Assembly: GCA_964605665.1 (NCBI GenBank) | Contig: CAZSDP010000006.1 | Location: 1 to 64,000 of the forward strand | DNA from: CAZSDP01 sp964605665 | GTDB lineage: Bacteria > Planctomycetota > UBA8108 > UBA1146 | Direction: 5' to 3' | DNA: 64,000 nucleotides | Shown here: positions 8,812-16,758 of the stretch, piece after piece | Layout: each line of letters starts with the position of its first letter | Position numbering within the stretch: the first letter of the stretch is position 1 | The notes under the pieces: generated by a model | What the model saw: only the letters and a program-made list of their open reading frames with translations | Database searches by the model: none | What the model was told of the DNA's origin: nothing | Made by a program: the position numbers and the translations under genes

Positions 8812-9458
8812 CTCGAGTCCTTTCTACCGGATTCTTCGGAACTCTGGGTTGACTCTGTTGAGGTCAATTCGGCCCGCAGAGTCAAATGTGCGCGGAAGAG
8901 ACGATTTCGAATCGTTCCTTCTGGAGTGCCGAGGAGGCGAGCGATTTGAGCGGGCGTCAGTCCTGAGTAGTAACGCAGGATCAGGGTTGTGCGATAGAGC
9001 TCGGGAACACGCGCCAAAGCTCTCTGCACTGCCTCCGATCGTCCGTCAAGCTTCTGGTCGAGATCGCTCTCCGCCGCGTTCCCCGTTCGATTTCTGTGCT
9101 CGCCCTCATTGGGGTCGAAAAACTCAGGCAAACGCGATTCGGGCCTCGCGCTGGAGTGCCGATGGGCATCGATCACCTTTCGCGAGGCGATCGCCAGCAT
9201 CCAGGAGACCGCCCGCGAGGGCTCCCTCAAGGTCGCTCGCTTCTCCCATGCTTGCAAAAACGTGTCCTGGGTAATGTCTTCAGCCCGTTGACGATCGGAA
9301 ACCCGCTGTCTCACAAATATGAAGATCAGCCTCCAGAGTTGCTCGACGACCTCTTGAAAGGCGGAGCGATCCCCCGAAAACGCCCTGACCAAGACTTCCT
9401 CAGTGGGGTGACCGGAGCTCAGGGAGCGATCGTCTTCTCCGGTGCGAAACGGGTCCAT
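8808..9458 (-). CDS. ECF RNA polymerase sigma factor
   Basis: 216 residues, normal ECF size. Region 2 (DRSAFQEVVEQLWRLIFIFV, AEDITQDTFLQAWEK, AVSWMLAIASRKVIDAHR) lies at ~30-105 and region 4 (ALARVPELYRTTLILRYYSGLTPAQIARLLGTPEGTIRNRLFRA) at ~140-190. GGGAG sits 5 bp before the ATG. It is the first gene of a two-gene operon with its anti-sigma partner. An ECF-like promoter (TGCAAC-16-CGTC) at 9501-9526 suggests autoregulation. Region 4 ends in a Ser/Glu-rich tail. Confidence 0.92.
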   Translation of the reverse strand: MDPFRTGEDDRSLSSGHPTEEVLVRAFSGDRSAFQEVVEQLWRLIFIFVRQRVSDRQRAEDITQDTFLQAWEKRATLREPSRAVSWMLAIASRKVIDAHRHSSARPESRLPEFFDPNEGEHRNRTGNAAESDLDQKLDGRSEAVQRALARVPELYRTTLILRYYSGLTPAQIARLLGTPEGTIRNRLFRAHLTLRAELTSTESTQSSEESGRKDSS

Positions 9459-9500
9459 TCGTCTCCCTTCTCAGGATTTCGTTTCTTCCGGGGTCTAAGG

Positions 9501-9526
9501 GACGTCTCCCAGAAGGTCTTGTTGCA
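9501..9526 (-). promoter_or_regulatory. Candidate ECF-type autoregulatory promoter
   Basis: Read on the minus strand, TGCAAC (9526-9521) and CGTC (9504-9501) are separated by 16 bp. This is the general form of ECF promoters (an AAC-containing -35 element and a CGT-containing -10 element) and lies 42 bp upstream of the ECF sigma start codon at 9458. Assignment rests on pattern and position only. Confidence 0.45.
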
Positions 9527-9531
9527 ACGAT

Positions 9532-9559
9532 TTGACGTAATTCTAGCCCCCATCATAGG
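9532..9559 (+). promoter_or_regulatory. Possible housekeeping promoter for the 9628 gene
   Basis: TTGACG (9532-9537), 16 bp, then CATAGG (9554-9559), about 70 bp upstream of the ATG at 9628. The -35 box is good, the -10 box weak (3 of 6). It diverges from the ECF-like promoter only 5 bp away, so the two units may share a control region. Confidence 0.28.
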
Positions 9560-9627
9560 CTTCGATGGGGATCCATCGACGGATCCTCTGCCCTCACGTC
9601 CATTCGAAGGGATGGGGAACGGGAATC

Positions 9628-10644
9628 ATGGCCAAGAAGAAAAAACAGAGCGCTGGTCGAGATCATGTGGAGTCTCCGCAAACTCCCGAGGTTGGAGGTC
9701 CTATGGCTTTTGACGAGGAAACCGGAGTTTTCGGTGACTCAGACGCCCAGAAGGAAGAGTGGACCCCCATCGCGAATTCCGGTGGTACCTGGGGACTCCT
9801 TCCCGAGTCGTCGAAGGAAACCGCCGCTGGAAAGCCTGCTATTCCGAGCCCGGATCAGGGGGGCAAGGACGTCTACGGCGACCTCGATGAGCTGGATGAC
9901 GTGCTTGTTCTTCTTCCCGACGAAGAAGACCAAACATTCAAGACGAGTCCCGGTTTCAGCGATGCCCCGACTCTCTCGAGTACCGACGCAACCCTTGGGG
10001 GAATCTCAGGGGCTTCATTTGACTCGGTGTCCTTCGATGCGACCTCCAGTGGTGGAGCCCCGGACTCGCTGGCGTCCGACCATTGGGGTGGCCCTTCGAT
10101 CGGTGACTCGACGACTCGCGCTGAGGATGTCGGTCTCCTGTCGCAGCATCCCGAACACGATCTCTATCTGCAGGGGCATCCCCAGGTCTCTGAGCTGGTG
10201 GAGTTACCTGATATTGAGGACGTTGAGGACATCACCTCCCTGGTGGACGAAGCCGCTTTGGGTGGATTTTCAATGACTCAGGAAGAGATCGACGAGGGGC
10301 TTCTGACTGTCGAAGCTACCGAAGACCGATCGTCCTGGCTCGGCACCCTTCTCCGATTGGTCGCACTGCTGGTCATTGTGGGCGGTGGGATCGTGCTCGG
10401 TCCGCAACTCTTCGAAGAGTACTTCTTAGAAGGAGAGGCGAGTTCACTCTTGGTGCGTGGCACCGCAGAGAGTGAGTCGTTGAATCAACATGACACGAAT
10501 CTGACGCCGGTTGATCCACTTGAGAAGACCGAGATTGTGGAGGGCGCCAGTGCTGCAGCACAGCTCGCTGAAGCTCAGTTCAAACAGTGGATCGACGGAG
10601 TACTTGCGAGCAACCTCGGAGTCAACGCCCAGGAAGGGCGTTAA
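9628..10644 (+). CDS. Acidic single-pass membrane protein of unknown function
   Basis: 338 residues from ATG 9628 (MAKKKKQS...); an in-frame GTG/ATG at 9565 adds a non-conserved stretch. Residues ~10-230 are acidic and low-complexity, rich in Asp, Ser, Gly and Pro (DLDELDDVLVLLPDEED and similar), and likely disordered. One membrane helix follows at ~240-258 (LVALLVIVGGGIVLGPQLF), then ~80 residues probably outside the cytoplasm. The basic start with a long acidic cytoplasmic arm would suit a scaffold role, but no family is recognised. The next gene follows after 18 bp, so they likely form an operon. Confidence 0.7.
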   Translation: MAKKKKQSAGRDHVESPQTPEVGGPMAFDEETGVFGDSDAQKEEWTPIANSGGTWGLLPESSKETAAGKPAIPSPDQGGKDVYGDLDELDDVLVLLPDEEDQTFKTSPGFSDAPTLSSTDATLGGISGASFDSVSFDATSSGGAPDSLASDHWGGPSIGDSTTRAEDVGLLSQHPEHDLYLQGHPQVSELVELPDIEDVEDITSLVDEAALGGFSMTQEEIDEGLLTVEATEDRSSWLGTLLRLVALLVIVGGGIVLGPQLFEEYFLEGEASSLLVRGTAESESLNQHDTNLTPVDPLEKTEIVEGASAAAQLAEAQFKQWIDGVLASNLGVNAQEGR

Positions 10645-10662
10645 GGGAGGAGAGGAGTAAAG

Positions 10663-11586
10663 ATGAAAACCGCCCCTTTATCTCGGATCGTGGCAGCGTT
10701 TGTGGTTCTGACCCTCTTCAGCCCCCTCGGGTTAGAAGCAGGAAGCGTTTTCTTGAAGAATGGCTACATCCTTCAGGGAAAGATCGTCGATCGAACCGAA
10801 GGAAGCGTCGTTTTGAGCTGGGAAAACGGCCGAGTGACGATCGCGGATCGGTTCATCGATGAAGTTCTCCTCGATCCTTCCGAGGAAGAGCTGATCAGAC
10901 GGCGCAAGGACTTGGAAGCAGCTGAGGCACGTCGATCCAGCGTCGTCGTAGAGGATCTTGTACTCTCCAAGAACGATGTGATGCGCCTTCCCGATAGCTT
11001 TCAGGAGATTCTGGGCGCCACTGCAGACGGTCGAAGTGCAGTGACGCACGATGGCTCCGATGATGGGGTCGACTCCGATAGCGTCGGATCATGGATGACC
11101 ACGAAATCTGGTCTTGAAGTGGAAGTGATGGGTCTCGAGACCATTCCACAACCAAATTTTCTAGAAAAAAAATTCGAATCTATCGGAGTCGAATTGTCGC
11201 TGCCTTCAGATTGGATCATCTCTGAAAAGATGGAGGCGATTCGCATCTCAGATCCTGAGAACGGTGAGCGTCACTATCTCACCATCGATCGCTGGTCTGG
11301 GACTCCGATTGCAGAATCGAGAGCAGCTGAGTTGACCGCTGAGAGCTTGGAATCGAACTTCCCCAGCATCGTTTGCGAAGAAGGGGACGTTCGCTACATC
11401 GACGAGAAACCCGCGAAAACACTGGTCTGTAGAGCTGCGTCCGACGCGATTCAATGTGAACAGTATCTGTTGAAGACCGACGCCGGTCTCTACATTCTGG
11501 GCTCATATCAGAGCACTGATTCAGAATCTGAGGAGATCACGATTCTCGATCGAGTCATCAACAGTATCCACTTCTCAATCGACTGA
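10663..11586 (+). CDS. Exported protein with DcrB/PsbP-like C-terminal half
   Basis: 307 residues behind a strong GGGAGGAGAGGAG ribosome site. A signal peptide (MKTAPLSRIVAAFVVLTLFSPLGLEA) is followed by a beta-strand unit common in planctomycete exported proteins (GSVFLKNGYILQGKIVDRTEGSV, an SH3-like fold: 'KNG..L.G.I'). The C-terminal ~140 residues (VELSLPSDWIISEKMEAIRISDP ... YLLKTDAGLYILGSYQST) have the layout of DcrB/PsbP-like domains; this is tentative. Its upstream partner at 9628 is membrane-bound. A strong hairpin begins 9 bp after the stop. Confidence 0.72.
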   Translation: MKTAPLSRIVAAFVVLTLFSPLGLEAGSVFLKNGYILQGKIVDRTEGSVVLSWENGRVTIADRFIDEVLLDPSEEELIRRRKDLEAAEARRSSVVVEDLVLSKNDVMRLPDSFQEILGATADGRSAVTHDGSDDGVDSDSVGSWMTTKSGLEVEVMGLETIPQPNFLEKKFESIGVELSLPSDWIISEKMEAIRISDPENGERHYLTIDRWSGTPIAESRAAELTAESLESNFPSIVCEEGDVRYIDEKPAKTLVCRAASDAIQCEQYLLKTDAGLYILGSYQSTDSESEEITILDRVINSIHFSID

Positions 11587-11594
11587 GTTTTCAT

Positions 11595-11629
11595 GCGAGG
11601 TGAGGTGGCGAAGAGCCACTTCACCTCGC
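11595..11629 (+). terminator. Strong 3'-end hairpin without U-tract
   Basis: A 15-bp stem (GCGAGGTGAGGTGGC with GCCACTTCACCTCGC, one G-U pair, loop GAAGA) starts 9 bp after the stop at 11586. It is not followed by a T-run on either strand, so it may act as an mRNA 3'-end stabiliser or a Rho-associated end rather than a classic intrinsic terminator. Confidence 0.5.
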
Positions 11630-11872
11630 GCGCCAACCTATCAACCCTCTCCTCGACCCCCTCCTGAACGCTCCCCGCACAGAAAGAGCATTGAACCCAA
11701 TAGGGTCCTCGCTACGATATTGACTGTTCGGAGCGAGACATGCGTGTGCGAGATGAGTTCTTGCCCACCGCGACCGAGCTTTTTTCGGACCGAGATTCTT
11801 TCGGTGAGTCGGAAGTGACTCAGGGATAAGAATCATCAGGGTGAAGAAGTCGTCGCGCGACATGACAGCAGT

Positions 11873-11900
11873 TTGATCGCTGCAACTTGATCACTGCAGG
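11873..11900. repeat. Tandem duplication, 14 bp x 2
   Basis: TTGATCGCTGCAAC is followed directly by TTGATCACTGCAGG (11 of 14 positions equal). It lies in the 11587-12665 non-coding stretch, just upstream of the candidate structured RNA. It belongs to the set of short tandem duplications seen in intergenic DNA across the window. Confidence 0.6.
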
Positions 11901-11930
11901 AATTCAAGCTCCGAACCGAAAAGAAAGTTA

Positions 11931-12330
11931 GGTCTCTTCTGAGCGCGGACTCCGCGCTGAAAAGAGGCCGACCGAGAGAAGGCAGACCTTCGGGTTTCTC
12001 GAAGGACGTATTTCTTTCGGATCGGTGGTCGGTGAGATAGGGGAGTCAAACCGACCTGGAGGCCGATCTCGCCCTGCGGAGTAGGGCGAGCCCAGCGTGC
12101 AGACGAGCACCGGGTTCAGATCGGCTTGAGACTTCGGCGCGTTGTCCCGTCGGAGTGCTTTTCTCGGGAAGGGCAACATTGGGGGACGGGTTGCTGCGGG
12201 AAGCGTGGCTGAACCGGGAACTCCGAGGTCCTTTTGCCAGGTTCAAGATGAATCTGGGAAAGACGGGGTTGGTCGGAAGTCAGGTCCCTACCCAGGCAAA
12301 GGTCAACGTTTGTGGATTTACACGAACGTT
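11931..12330 (+). ncRNA. Candidate large structured non-coding RNA
   Basis: No convincing coding frame, but many closely packed inverted repeats: 11931-11938 with 11962-11969, enclosing 11942-11948 with 11952-11958; 11978-11982 with 11987-11991, inside a possible CCGACC/GGTCGG closing helix (11968-11973 with 12027-12032); 12062-12069 with 12118-12125 (8 bp perfect), enclosing 12070-12075 with 12083-12088 and 12097-12100 with 12107-12110; 12146-12151 with 12185-12190; 12237-12244 with 12250-12257; 12230-12236 with the 12295-12302 strand; and 12305-12314 with 12321-12330 (10 bp, one G-U). Two of them are multi-branch arrangements. The plus strand is assumed because its G-U pairs are in place; not proven. 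It does not match RNase P, tmRNA, SRP or 6S consensus as far as can be judged by eye. It could also be a long leader of the lysine-rich gene at 12666. Confidence 0.45.
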
Positions 12331-12420
12331 TGAGCCTGGCCGAGGTGTGGTCGGTTCATCCCAGATTGCTGGGGAATCGTCTGCTGATCAATTGTCGGTT
12401 GGGCAAGACAACTTCTCTGC

Positions 12421-12480
12421 TGGTGGGCAGTCATCTGTTGGGCAGTCATCTGTTGGGCAGACATCTGTTGGGCAGACATC
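12421..12480. repeat. Tandem repeat, 15 bp x 4
   Basis: Units TGGTGGGCAGTCATC, TGTTGGGCAGTCATC, then TGTTGGGCAGACATC twice. A degenerate copy (GGTTGGGCAAGACAAC) lies just upstream. Because the unit is a multiple of three, frames on both strands stay open here and read as pentapeptide repeats, but no start, ribosome site or other coding sign supports a gene. It sits between the candidate RNA and the lysine-rich gene. Confidence 0.85.
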
Positions 12481-12665
12481 TCGCATTCCTCATTCAACTT
12501 CAATTCGATACTACTTTGCTCTTAAGAAGAACGGGCTCTTGGAAGCTCGTAGAGTACATCAGAAATGTGGCGCGACCCGACGGGGGTAGCGTCGAGTGAA
12601 CAGTTGCGTCCTTCGGTGGGGCGCGAGTCATCAGGATTGAGGGGACTTTCCCCGAAGGAGTTCTA

Positions 12666-13049
12666 GTGGCGAAGAAGAAGCGCGCGGCCAAGAAGAAGAC
12701 CGCGAAGAAGAAGGCAACGAAACGTAAGACGACCAAGAAGAAGGCCGCAAAGAAGAAGACGGCTAAGAAGAAGACGGCTAAGAAGAAGACGAAGAAGAAG
12801 GCCGCGAAGAAGAAGACAGCAAAGAAGAAGACGGCTAAGAAGAAGACGAAGAAGAAGGCCACCAAGAAGAAGGCCGCGAAGAAGAAGGCAAAGAAGAAGA
12901 CGGCTAAGCGCAAGACCAAGAAGAAGGCCGCAAAGAAGAAGACGGCTAAGCGCAAGACCAAGAAGAAGGCCGCAAAGAAGAAGACGGCTAAGAAAAAGAC
13001 TGCTAAGCGCAAGACTGCTAAGCGAAAGACGGCCAAGAAGTCAAAGTGA
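12666..13049 (+). CDS. Lysine/alanine-rich histone H1-like DNA-binding protein
   Basis: 127 residues made almost wholly of Lys, Ala, Thr and Arg in repeats such as KKKTAKKKT and KRKTKKKAA. GTG start with GGAG 5 bp upstream; the AAGAAGAAG-rich codons form an imperfect 24-bp direct repeat in DNA. The composition matches the C-terminal tail of eukaryotic histone H1 and bacterial H1-like proteins (chlamydial Hc2, and planctomycete and Bordetella BpH1-type proteins), which bind and compact DNA. Repeat number is expected to vary between strains. A terminator lies ~195 bp downstream and a sirtuin gene follows at 13390. Confidence 0.85.
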   Translation: MAKKKRAAKKKTAKKKATKRKTTKKKAAKKKTAKKKTAKKKTKKKAAKKKTAKKKTAKKKTKKKATKKKAAKKKAKKKTAKRKTKKKAAKKKTAKRKTKKKAAKKKTAKKKTAKRKTAKRKTAKKSK

Positions 13050-13389
13050 CGCGGCCCGCTGCCGAACATCGGCCCTGGCGGTCTGGCAAGAAGTCGGCCT
13101 CGTCCAATCCAGGCACGAAGCCGAAATACGACTTCTGGGGATTCTCGCCGTGAGGGTGATTTTCCACTGCCCGTCAGGCGATGATTCTGGAAGCGGGCAG
13201 CTCCATAGGAAGTTTGCGGTGCATCAATCCGCAATCGGCCGCCAGAAGGGGTGGAGACGACAGTCTTCACCCCTTCTTTTTGTTTGAACTACTTTCGTGG
13301 TCGGGGCTGAAACAGAGTGATCAAGACGAGCAGGTGAACCCTCGTGAAGTTGCACGCCGAGAGTTCATTGAGGGCTTTCTGGAGATCTT
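13050..13389. other. 340-bp spacer between lysine-rich gene and sirtuin
   Basis: No gene seen. A possible helix GAAGTCG/CGACTTC spans about 13090-13133. The clear element is the terminator at 13244-13281. The rest carries no motif I can support. Confidence 0.5.
13244..13281 (+). terminator. Rho-independent terminator
   Basis: Stem AGAAGGGGTGGAGAC with GTCTTCACCCCTTCT (15 bp, one G-U pair), loop GACA, followed directly by TTTT. It would end the transcript of the lysine-rich protein gene and insulate the sirtuin gene. Confidence 0.88.
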
Positions 13390-14154
13390 ATGGTGTTGAG
13401 TGACCCATCTTTTCGCAGTGCTCGAGCCGCGGTGCTTTCCTCTCGACTTCCCGTTATTTTTTCTGGGGCCGGTATGAGTGCCGAGTGTGGAGTACCGACA
13501 TTTCGAGGGGCGGGGGGGTTGTGGAAGGGCCGACGGCCAGAAGAGCTCGCGACTCCACAAGCATTTTCAGCCCAGCCACAAGTCGTGACCGATTGGTATC
13601 GCTGGAGGCGGTCATTGATCGCAGGTGTAGAGCTTCACGCCGGTCACCTTGCGGTTGCCGAGTATTGCCAACGAAATCGAGATTCCATCGTTGTTACCCA
13701 GAATGTCGATGGTCTGCACCAACGATCAGGATGTCCGGACGTGGTGGAGTTGCACGGATCGATTTGGATCGATCGTTGTGAAGGCTGCGGGCAAGAGACT
13801 CCAATTGCACAGAAGAGTGATTCGAGTGACGCCCAGGAGCCGATTCCGACGTGTGATTGCGGATCTCTGAGACGTCCTGGTGTGGTGTGGTTCGGTGAAG
13901 AGCTTCCACCGGCTGCGCTCACCCGCGCAACTCTCGCTCTTTCTCGCGCAGATTTGATCTTGGTGGTGGGAACTTCGGCCGTGGTTCAACCTGCTGCCGC
14001 TTTGGTTGGAATCGCCTCTTCCTCCGCGACTCTCATCGAAGTGAACCCAGATCCGGCCCGGCAAGACACCTTACATTTAGTAGGAACCGCCGGGGAGATC
14101 CTCCCGGAGCTTCTGCGAGAAGAGCCGGGCGATGATGGCGACCTCGGCTCGTAG
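13390..14154 (+). CDS. cobB: NAD-dependent protein deacylase, class III sirtuin (CobB-type)
   Basis: 254 residues. The sirtuin signatures are all present: GAGMSAECGVPTFRG (26-40), TQNVDGLHQRSG (103-114), catalytic His122 in the LHG motif, zinc ligands C130, C133, C155 and C157, and GVVWFGE (164-170). Tyr70 and Arg73 in DWYRWRR are the pair that, in SIRT5 and E. coli CobB, reads succinyl/malonyl-lysine, so desuccinylase as well as deacetylase activity is likely (family knowledge). It removes acyl groups from lysine, using NAD+ and giving O-acyl-ADP-ribose and nicotinamide. The upstream neighbour is the lysine-rich nucleoid-type protein, a possible but unproven substrate. No clear Shine-Dalgarno is seen before the ATG. 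Confidence 0.93.
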   Translation: MVLSDPSFRSARAAVLSSRLPVIFSGAGMSAECGVPTFRGAGGLWKGRRPEELATPQAFSAQPQVVTDWYRWRRSLIAGVELHAGHLAVAEYCQRNRDSIVVTQNVDGLHQRSGCPDVVELHGSIWIDRCEGCGQETPIAQKSDSSDAQEPIPTCDCGSLRRPGVVWFGEELPPAALTRATLALSRADLILVVGTSAVVQPAAALVGIASSSATLIEVNPDPARQDTLHLVGTAGEILPELLREEPGDDGDLGS

Positions 14155-14515
14155 AGTTCCCCCTTCTGGGTGACCAGATCGGGGAGTTTGGCCGAGGAAA
14201 GGCAGGTTTGCCCGGTTTCATTGGGCAATCGGTGTCATCGGCCGCAGTGAACAGCTCTTTTCGTAATCCCCCCTGGACCTTCGCCGGGTGACCGAGGCTC
14301 GGTGAGGTCCTCGAGTTTCTAGCTCCGCCACCCCTAGAAATCGCTCATCGAAGTGGAAAGTCTCCATCCATGGGCTGATTCCGGCCGTTGGAGGCATTAT
14401 TCTATATGACTCCGGAAAGTTACCGTGTGGAACGATCGTGCCGTGACGAGTTGCTCGTCCTCTCGCATCTGCTGAGGGCGGGCTTTTGGAGAGTTCACAA
14501 ACCGAGGTGCATGCG
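14155..14515. other. 361-bp spacer before the dockerin-type gene
   Basis: No gene seen. One nested hairpin, GGACCT (14275-14280) with AGGTCC (14305-14310) and an inner ACCGA/TCGGT helix, is followed by TCGAGTTTCT and might weakly terminate the sirtuin transcript. No promoter can be named with confidence. Confidence 0.45.
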
Positions 14516-16645
14516 ATGTCTGGTACTTGCCAACTGCCCTCCGGGGCGAATCAGCCGAGAGGAGGACTGCTCTGCGGCCCTCTCCGTCAGATCGCTCACC
14601 TCGAGTATTGGAGTTGGTCACTCCTCGCGTTGAGTTTTCTTTGCTCGCTGGCACCTCCGATCAAAGCGCAGACGGCTCTCAACGAAGAGTTGACGATATC
14701 GAGCGGAGTTCCCACTGAGAGTGAGATTCGCGTCTTCAATTCCGGCCTCCTATACGTTTCTCACGTGGAGGCGGGTGCGGCGCACATCCAGCAAGGAGTT
14801 CCATTTACTGGAGGGGCGACCTCTTTGCAGTCGAGCGTCACGGCCGAGCAGCGCCATCCCGCAATTTCAGTTTCTCTGAGCGGGGTACTGACGGTGATCT
14901 ATGAGGAATCTGACCCATCCTCAGGTGCAGGCTCTGCGATCGTCTACCGAAGCAGCGTCGGGGGCGGATTTGCTCCTCCGGTCGAACTCGTTCCGAATCC
15001 ACTGGATGACGAGGGGCCGCGGATGGCGGCGCCAACCGGTTTCGATGGCCGCGATGTTGTTTGGACTCGACGCAATGGTCCATCGTCCCAAGTGGTGTTT
15101 AGCCAGAATCTCGCAACGGAAGAGATCGTCGCTCAAGGAGAAGATCCGGACCTCGCTTCACAGGATGGCGTCACCCATCAAGTTGCGTTTGTTCGAAACG
15201 GCGCTGTGTACCACATCAGCAGAGTCAATGGGGTGTGGGGTACCGAGACCCAGATTTCGGGTGCGCTTGCCAATCCGACTGATCCACACATCGCTTGTGA
15301 TCTCAGTGGCGCGGTCCACATCGCATTCCTCGCTTCAGGAACAGCTTGGTACGTTCGGAAAGCACCTGGCGGTGGATTTACCGCTCCTATCGAGGTGAGT
15401 ACTGGGGTCACCGATGCCAGCGAAGTTGGCTTGGCCGTTGGTGAGGCAGGGAATGTCAGTCTGTTCTATCTCTCTCAGGGAGACATCTGGCACCGCGCTG
15501 GGGCGGTAGGGATTTTTGGGCCGATTGAAAACCTCTCTCAAACCCCTGCTGATCCTGAAGAGATACTCTCGGTGGCAATCGATCAGTTAGGTTCGTTTCA
15601 CCTCGTCTATCGACGCGATGGATTGCTGCGTTATCGAAATAGTGTGACTCCTCCAGCGGCCTCATTTGTGACGACCCCGGGAGTCGGTGAGTTTCCGCTC
15701 GAAGTTGAGTTTGTCGATTTCTCTACTGGTGTCATCGAAACTTGGGATTGGGATTTCGGCGACGGAACCACTTCCACGGAGCAGCAGCCGACCCATACCT
15801 ACCAGGATGAGGGGACCTATGCGGTCTCATTGACGGTGAGTGGGCCTGGAGGTACTGACTCTGTGACGATCGCGGATGCCGTGGTCGTCGGGCCTCCTAG
15901 CAATGTGATGAAGATTCCCTCGATTCTCGTCATCCAATCTCAGCCAGATGTGGTCATCCCGGTGCTGGCGACTCACCCAGAGCCTGCACAGGGTTACCAA
16001 ATCGGTTTGACGTGGGATTCGAGCGCCCTTCTCTTCCAGGAAGCGACGATTATTGGAACAGCAGTCGAGGCATTGGCTCCTGACTTTTTGGTCGTGAACG
16101 AGCTGCCAGGACCGAATGGAGCTGAGGGCCTGACGATGGGAGCGATATTCAGCACGATTCCGCCTCTCGATGGGCGGACCCTTGCTCCCGGAGTCGAGCA
16201 GCGCATTCTCCACCTTCGATATGATGTCCGGACCGATGCGAGCCCCAATGAAGTGACGATGATCGAATTCGACGACACCATCGGAAGGCCCCCAATTCTC
16301 AATATCTTCACCGTTGCTGGGACGAGCCGACGACCCTTCTTGATCGATGGAGAGGTGCTCGTGGAACCTTTCGTTTTTCCACCGCCCGCGCCATTTCTCC
16401 GGGGGGATGTCGATGGTGACTTGCAAGTTCTGATCACTGACGCAGTTTTGATATTACAGTTCCTCTTCTCTGGTGGGGGCGCTCCTGCTTGCTTCGATGC
16501 GGCAGACATTAATGACTCTGGATCGATCGATTTGGCGGATCCCATCGGCTTACTCGGTTATCTCTTTATTTTTACGAACCCCCCGGCCTATCCGTGGCCG
16601 ACCTCTGGATATGATGGAACCGAAGACGACCTTGGTGACTGTTGA
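14516..16645 (+). CDS. Secreted PKD-domain protein with cohesin-like and dockerin-type C-terminus
   Basis: 709 residues from ATG 14516 (GAGGTG 5 bp upstream; a TTG at 14486 is also in frame). A signal peptide ends near ...PPIKAQT. Residues ~45-370 hold repeats of short beta units (HIAFLASGTAWYVRK, FHLVYRRDGLLRYR) that resemble a six- or seven-bladed propeller. A PKD domain follows (WDWDFGDGTTSTEQQPTHTYQDEGTYAVSLTV), then a ~150-residue cohesin-like beta region, then a C-terminal dockerin-like pair (RGDVDGDLQVLITDAVLILQ and AADINDSGSIDLADPIGLLG) with calcium-loop Asp/Asn residues. This C-terminal repeat ending in a DDLGDC tail is very common in planctomycete exported proteins and may be a sorting or surface-binding element. 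The adaptor gene follows. Confidence 0.82.
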   Translation: MSGTCQLPSGANQPRGGLLCGPLRQIAHLEYWSWSLLALSFLCSLAPPIKAQTALNEELTISSGVPTESEIRVFNSGLLYVSHVEAGAAHIQQGVPFTGGATSLQSSVTAEQRHPAISVSLSGVLTVIYEESDPSSGAGSAIVYRSSVGGGFAPPVELVPNPLDDEGPRMAAPTGFDGRDVVWTRRNGPSSQVVFSQNLATEEIVAQGEDPDLASQDGVTHQVAFVRNGAVYHISRVNGVWGTETQISGALANPTDPHIACDLSGAVHIAFLASGTAWYVRKAPGGGFTAPIEVSTGVTDASEVGLAVGEAGNVSLFYLSQGDIWHRAGAVGIFGPIENLSQTPADPEEILSVAIDQLGSFHLVYRRDGLLRYRNSVTPPAASFVTTPGVGEFPLEVEFVDFSTGVIETWDWDFGDGTTSTEQQPTHTYQDEGTYAVSLTVSGPGGTDSVTIADAVVVGPPSNVMKIPSILVIQSQPDVVIPVLATHPEPAQGYQIGLTWDSSALLFQEATIIGTAVEALAPDFLVVNELPGPNGAEGLTMGAIFSTIPPLDGRTLAPGVEQRILHLRYDVRTDASPNEVTMIEFDDTIGRPPILNIFTVAGTSRRPFLIDGEVLVEPFVFPPPAPFLRGDVDGDLQVLITDAVLILQFLFSGGGAPACFDAADINDSGSIDLADPIGLLGYLFIFTNPPAYPWPTSGYDGTEDDLGDC

Positions 16646-16758
16646 TTATAATTCTTGTGCGATCAGCGGTCGTACCTTTGAGGGCAGACGTTTATACTCC
16701 GACGGCGATACGCGCTCCCTTACCGATCTACACCCTTGATCAAGAGAGCAGTCTTGCG

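Noticed and set aside
11931..12330. RNase P RNA identity for the structured region.
   Set aside because: A GGAAAGACGGGG string at about 12257-12268 resembles the P4 5' strand, but the matching 3' conserved strand (ACAGAA...GGCTTA) is absent.
12155..12589. 144-codon frame with a VGQSS-type repeat, and on the other strand an SAQQM-type repeat.
   Set aside because: The 15-bp DNA repeat keeps all frames periodic; neither has a ribosome site, and the region before it folds as RNA.
16678..16698. TTGAGG and TATACT boxes as a promoter for the RND operon.
   Set aside because: Only 9 bp separate the boxes, far too short for a sigma-70 promoter.
16642..16758. Upstream TTG start overlapping the dockerin gene for the RND adaptor.
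   Set aside because: It would bury the lipoprotein signal peptide; ATG 16759 fits the lipobox position.
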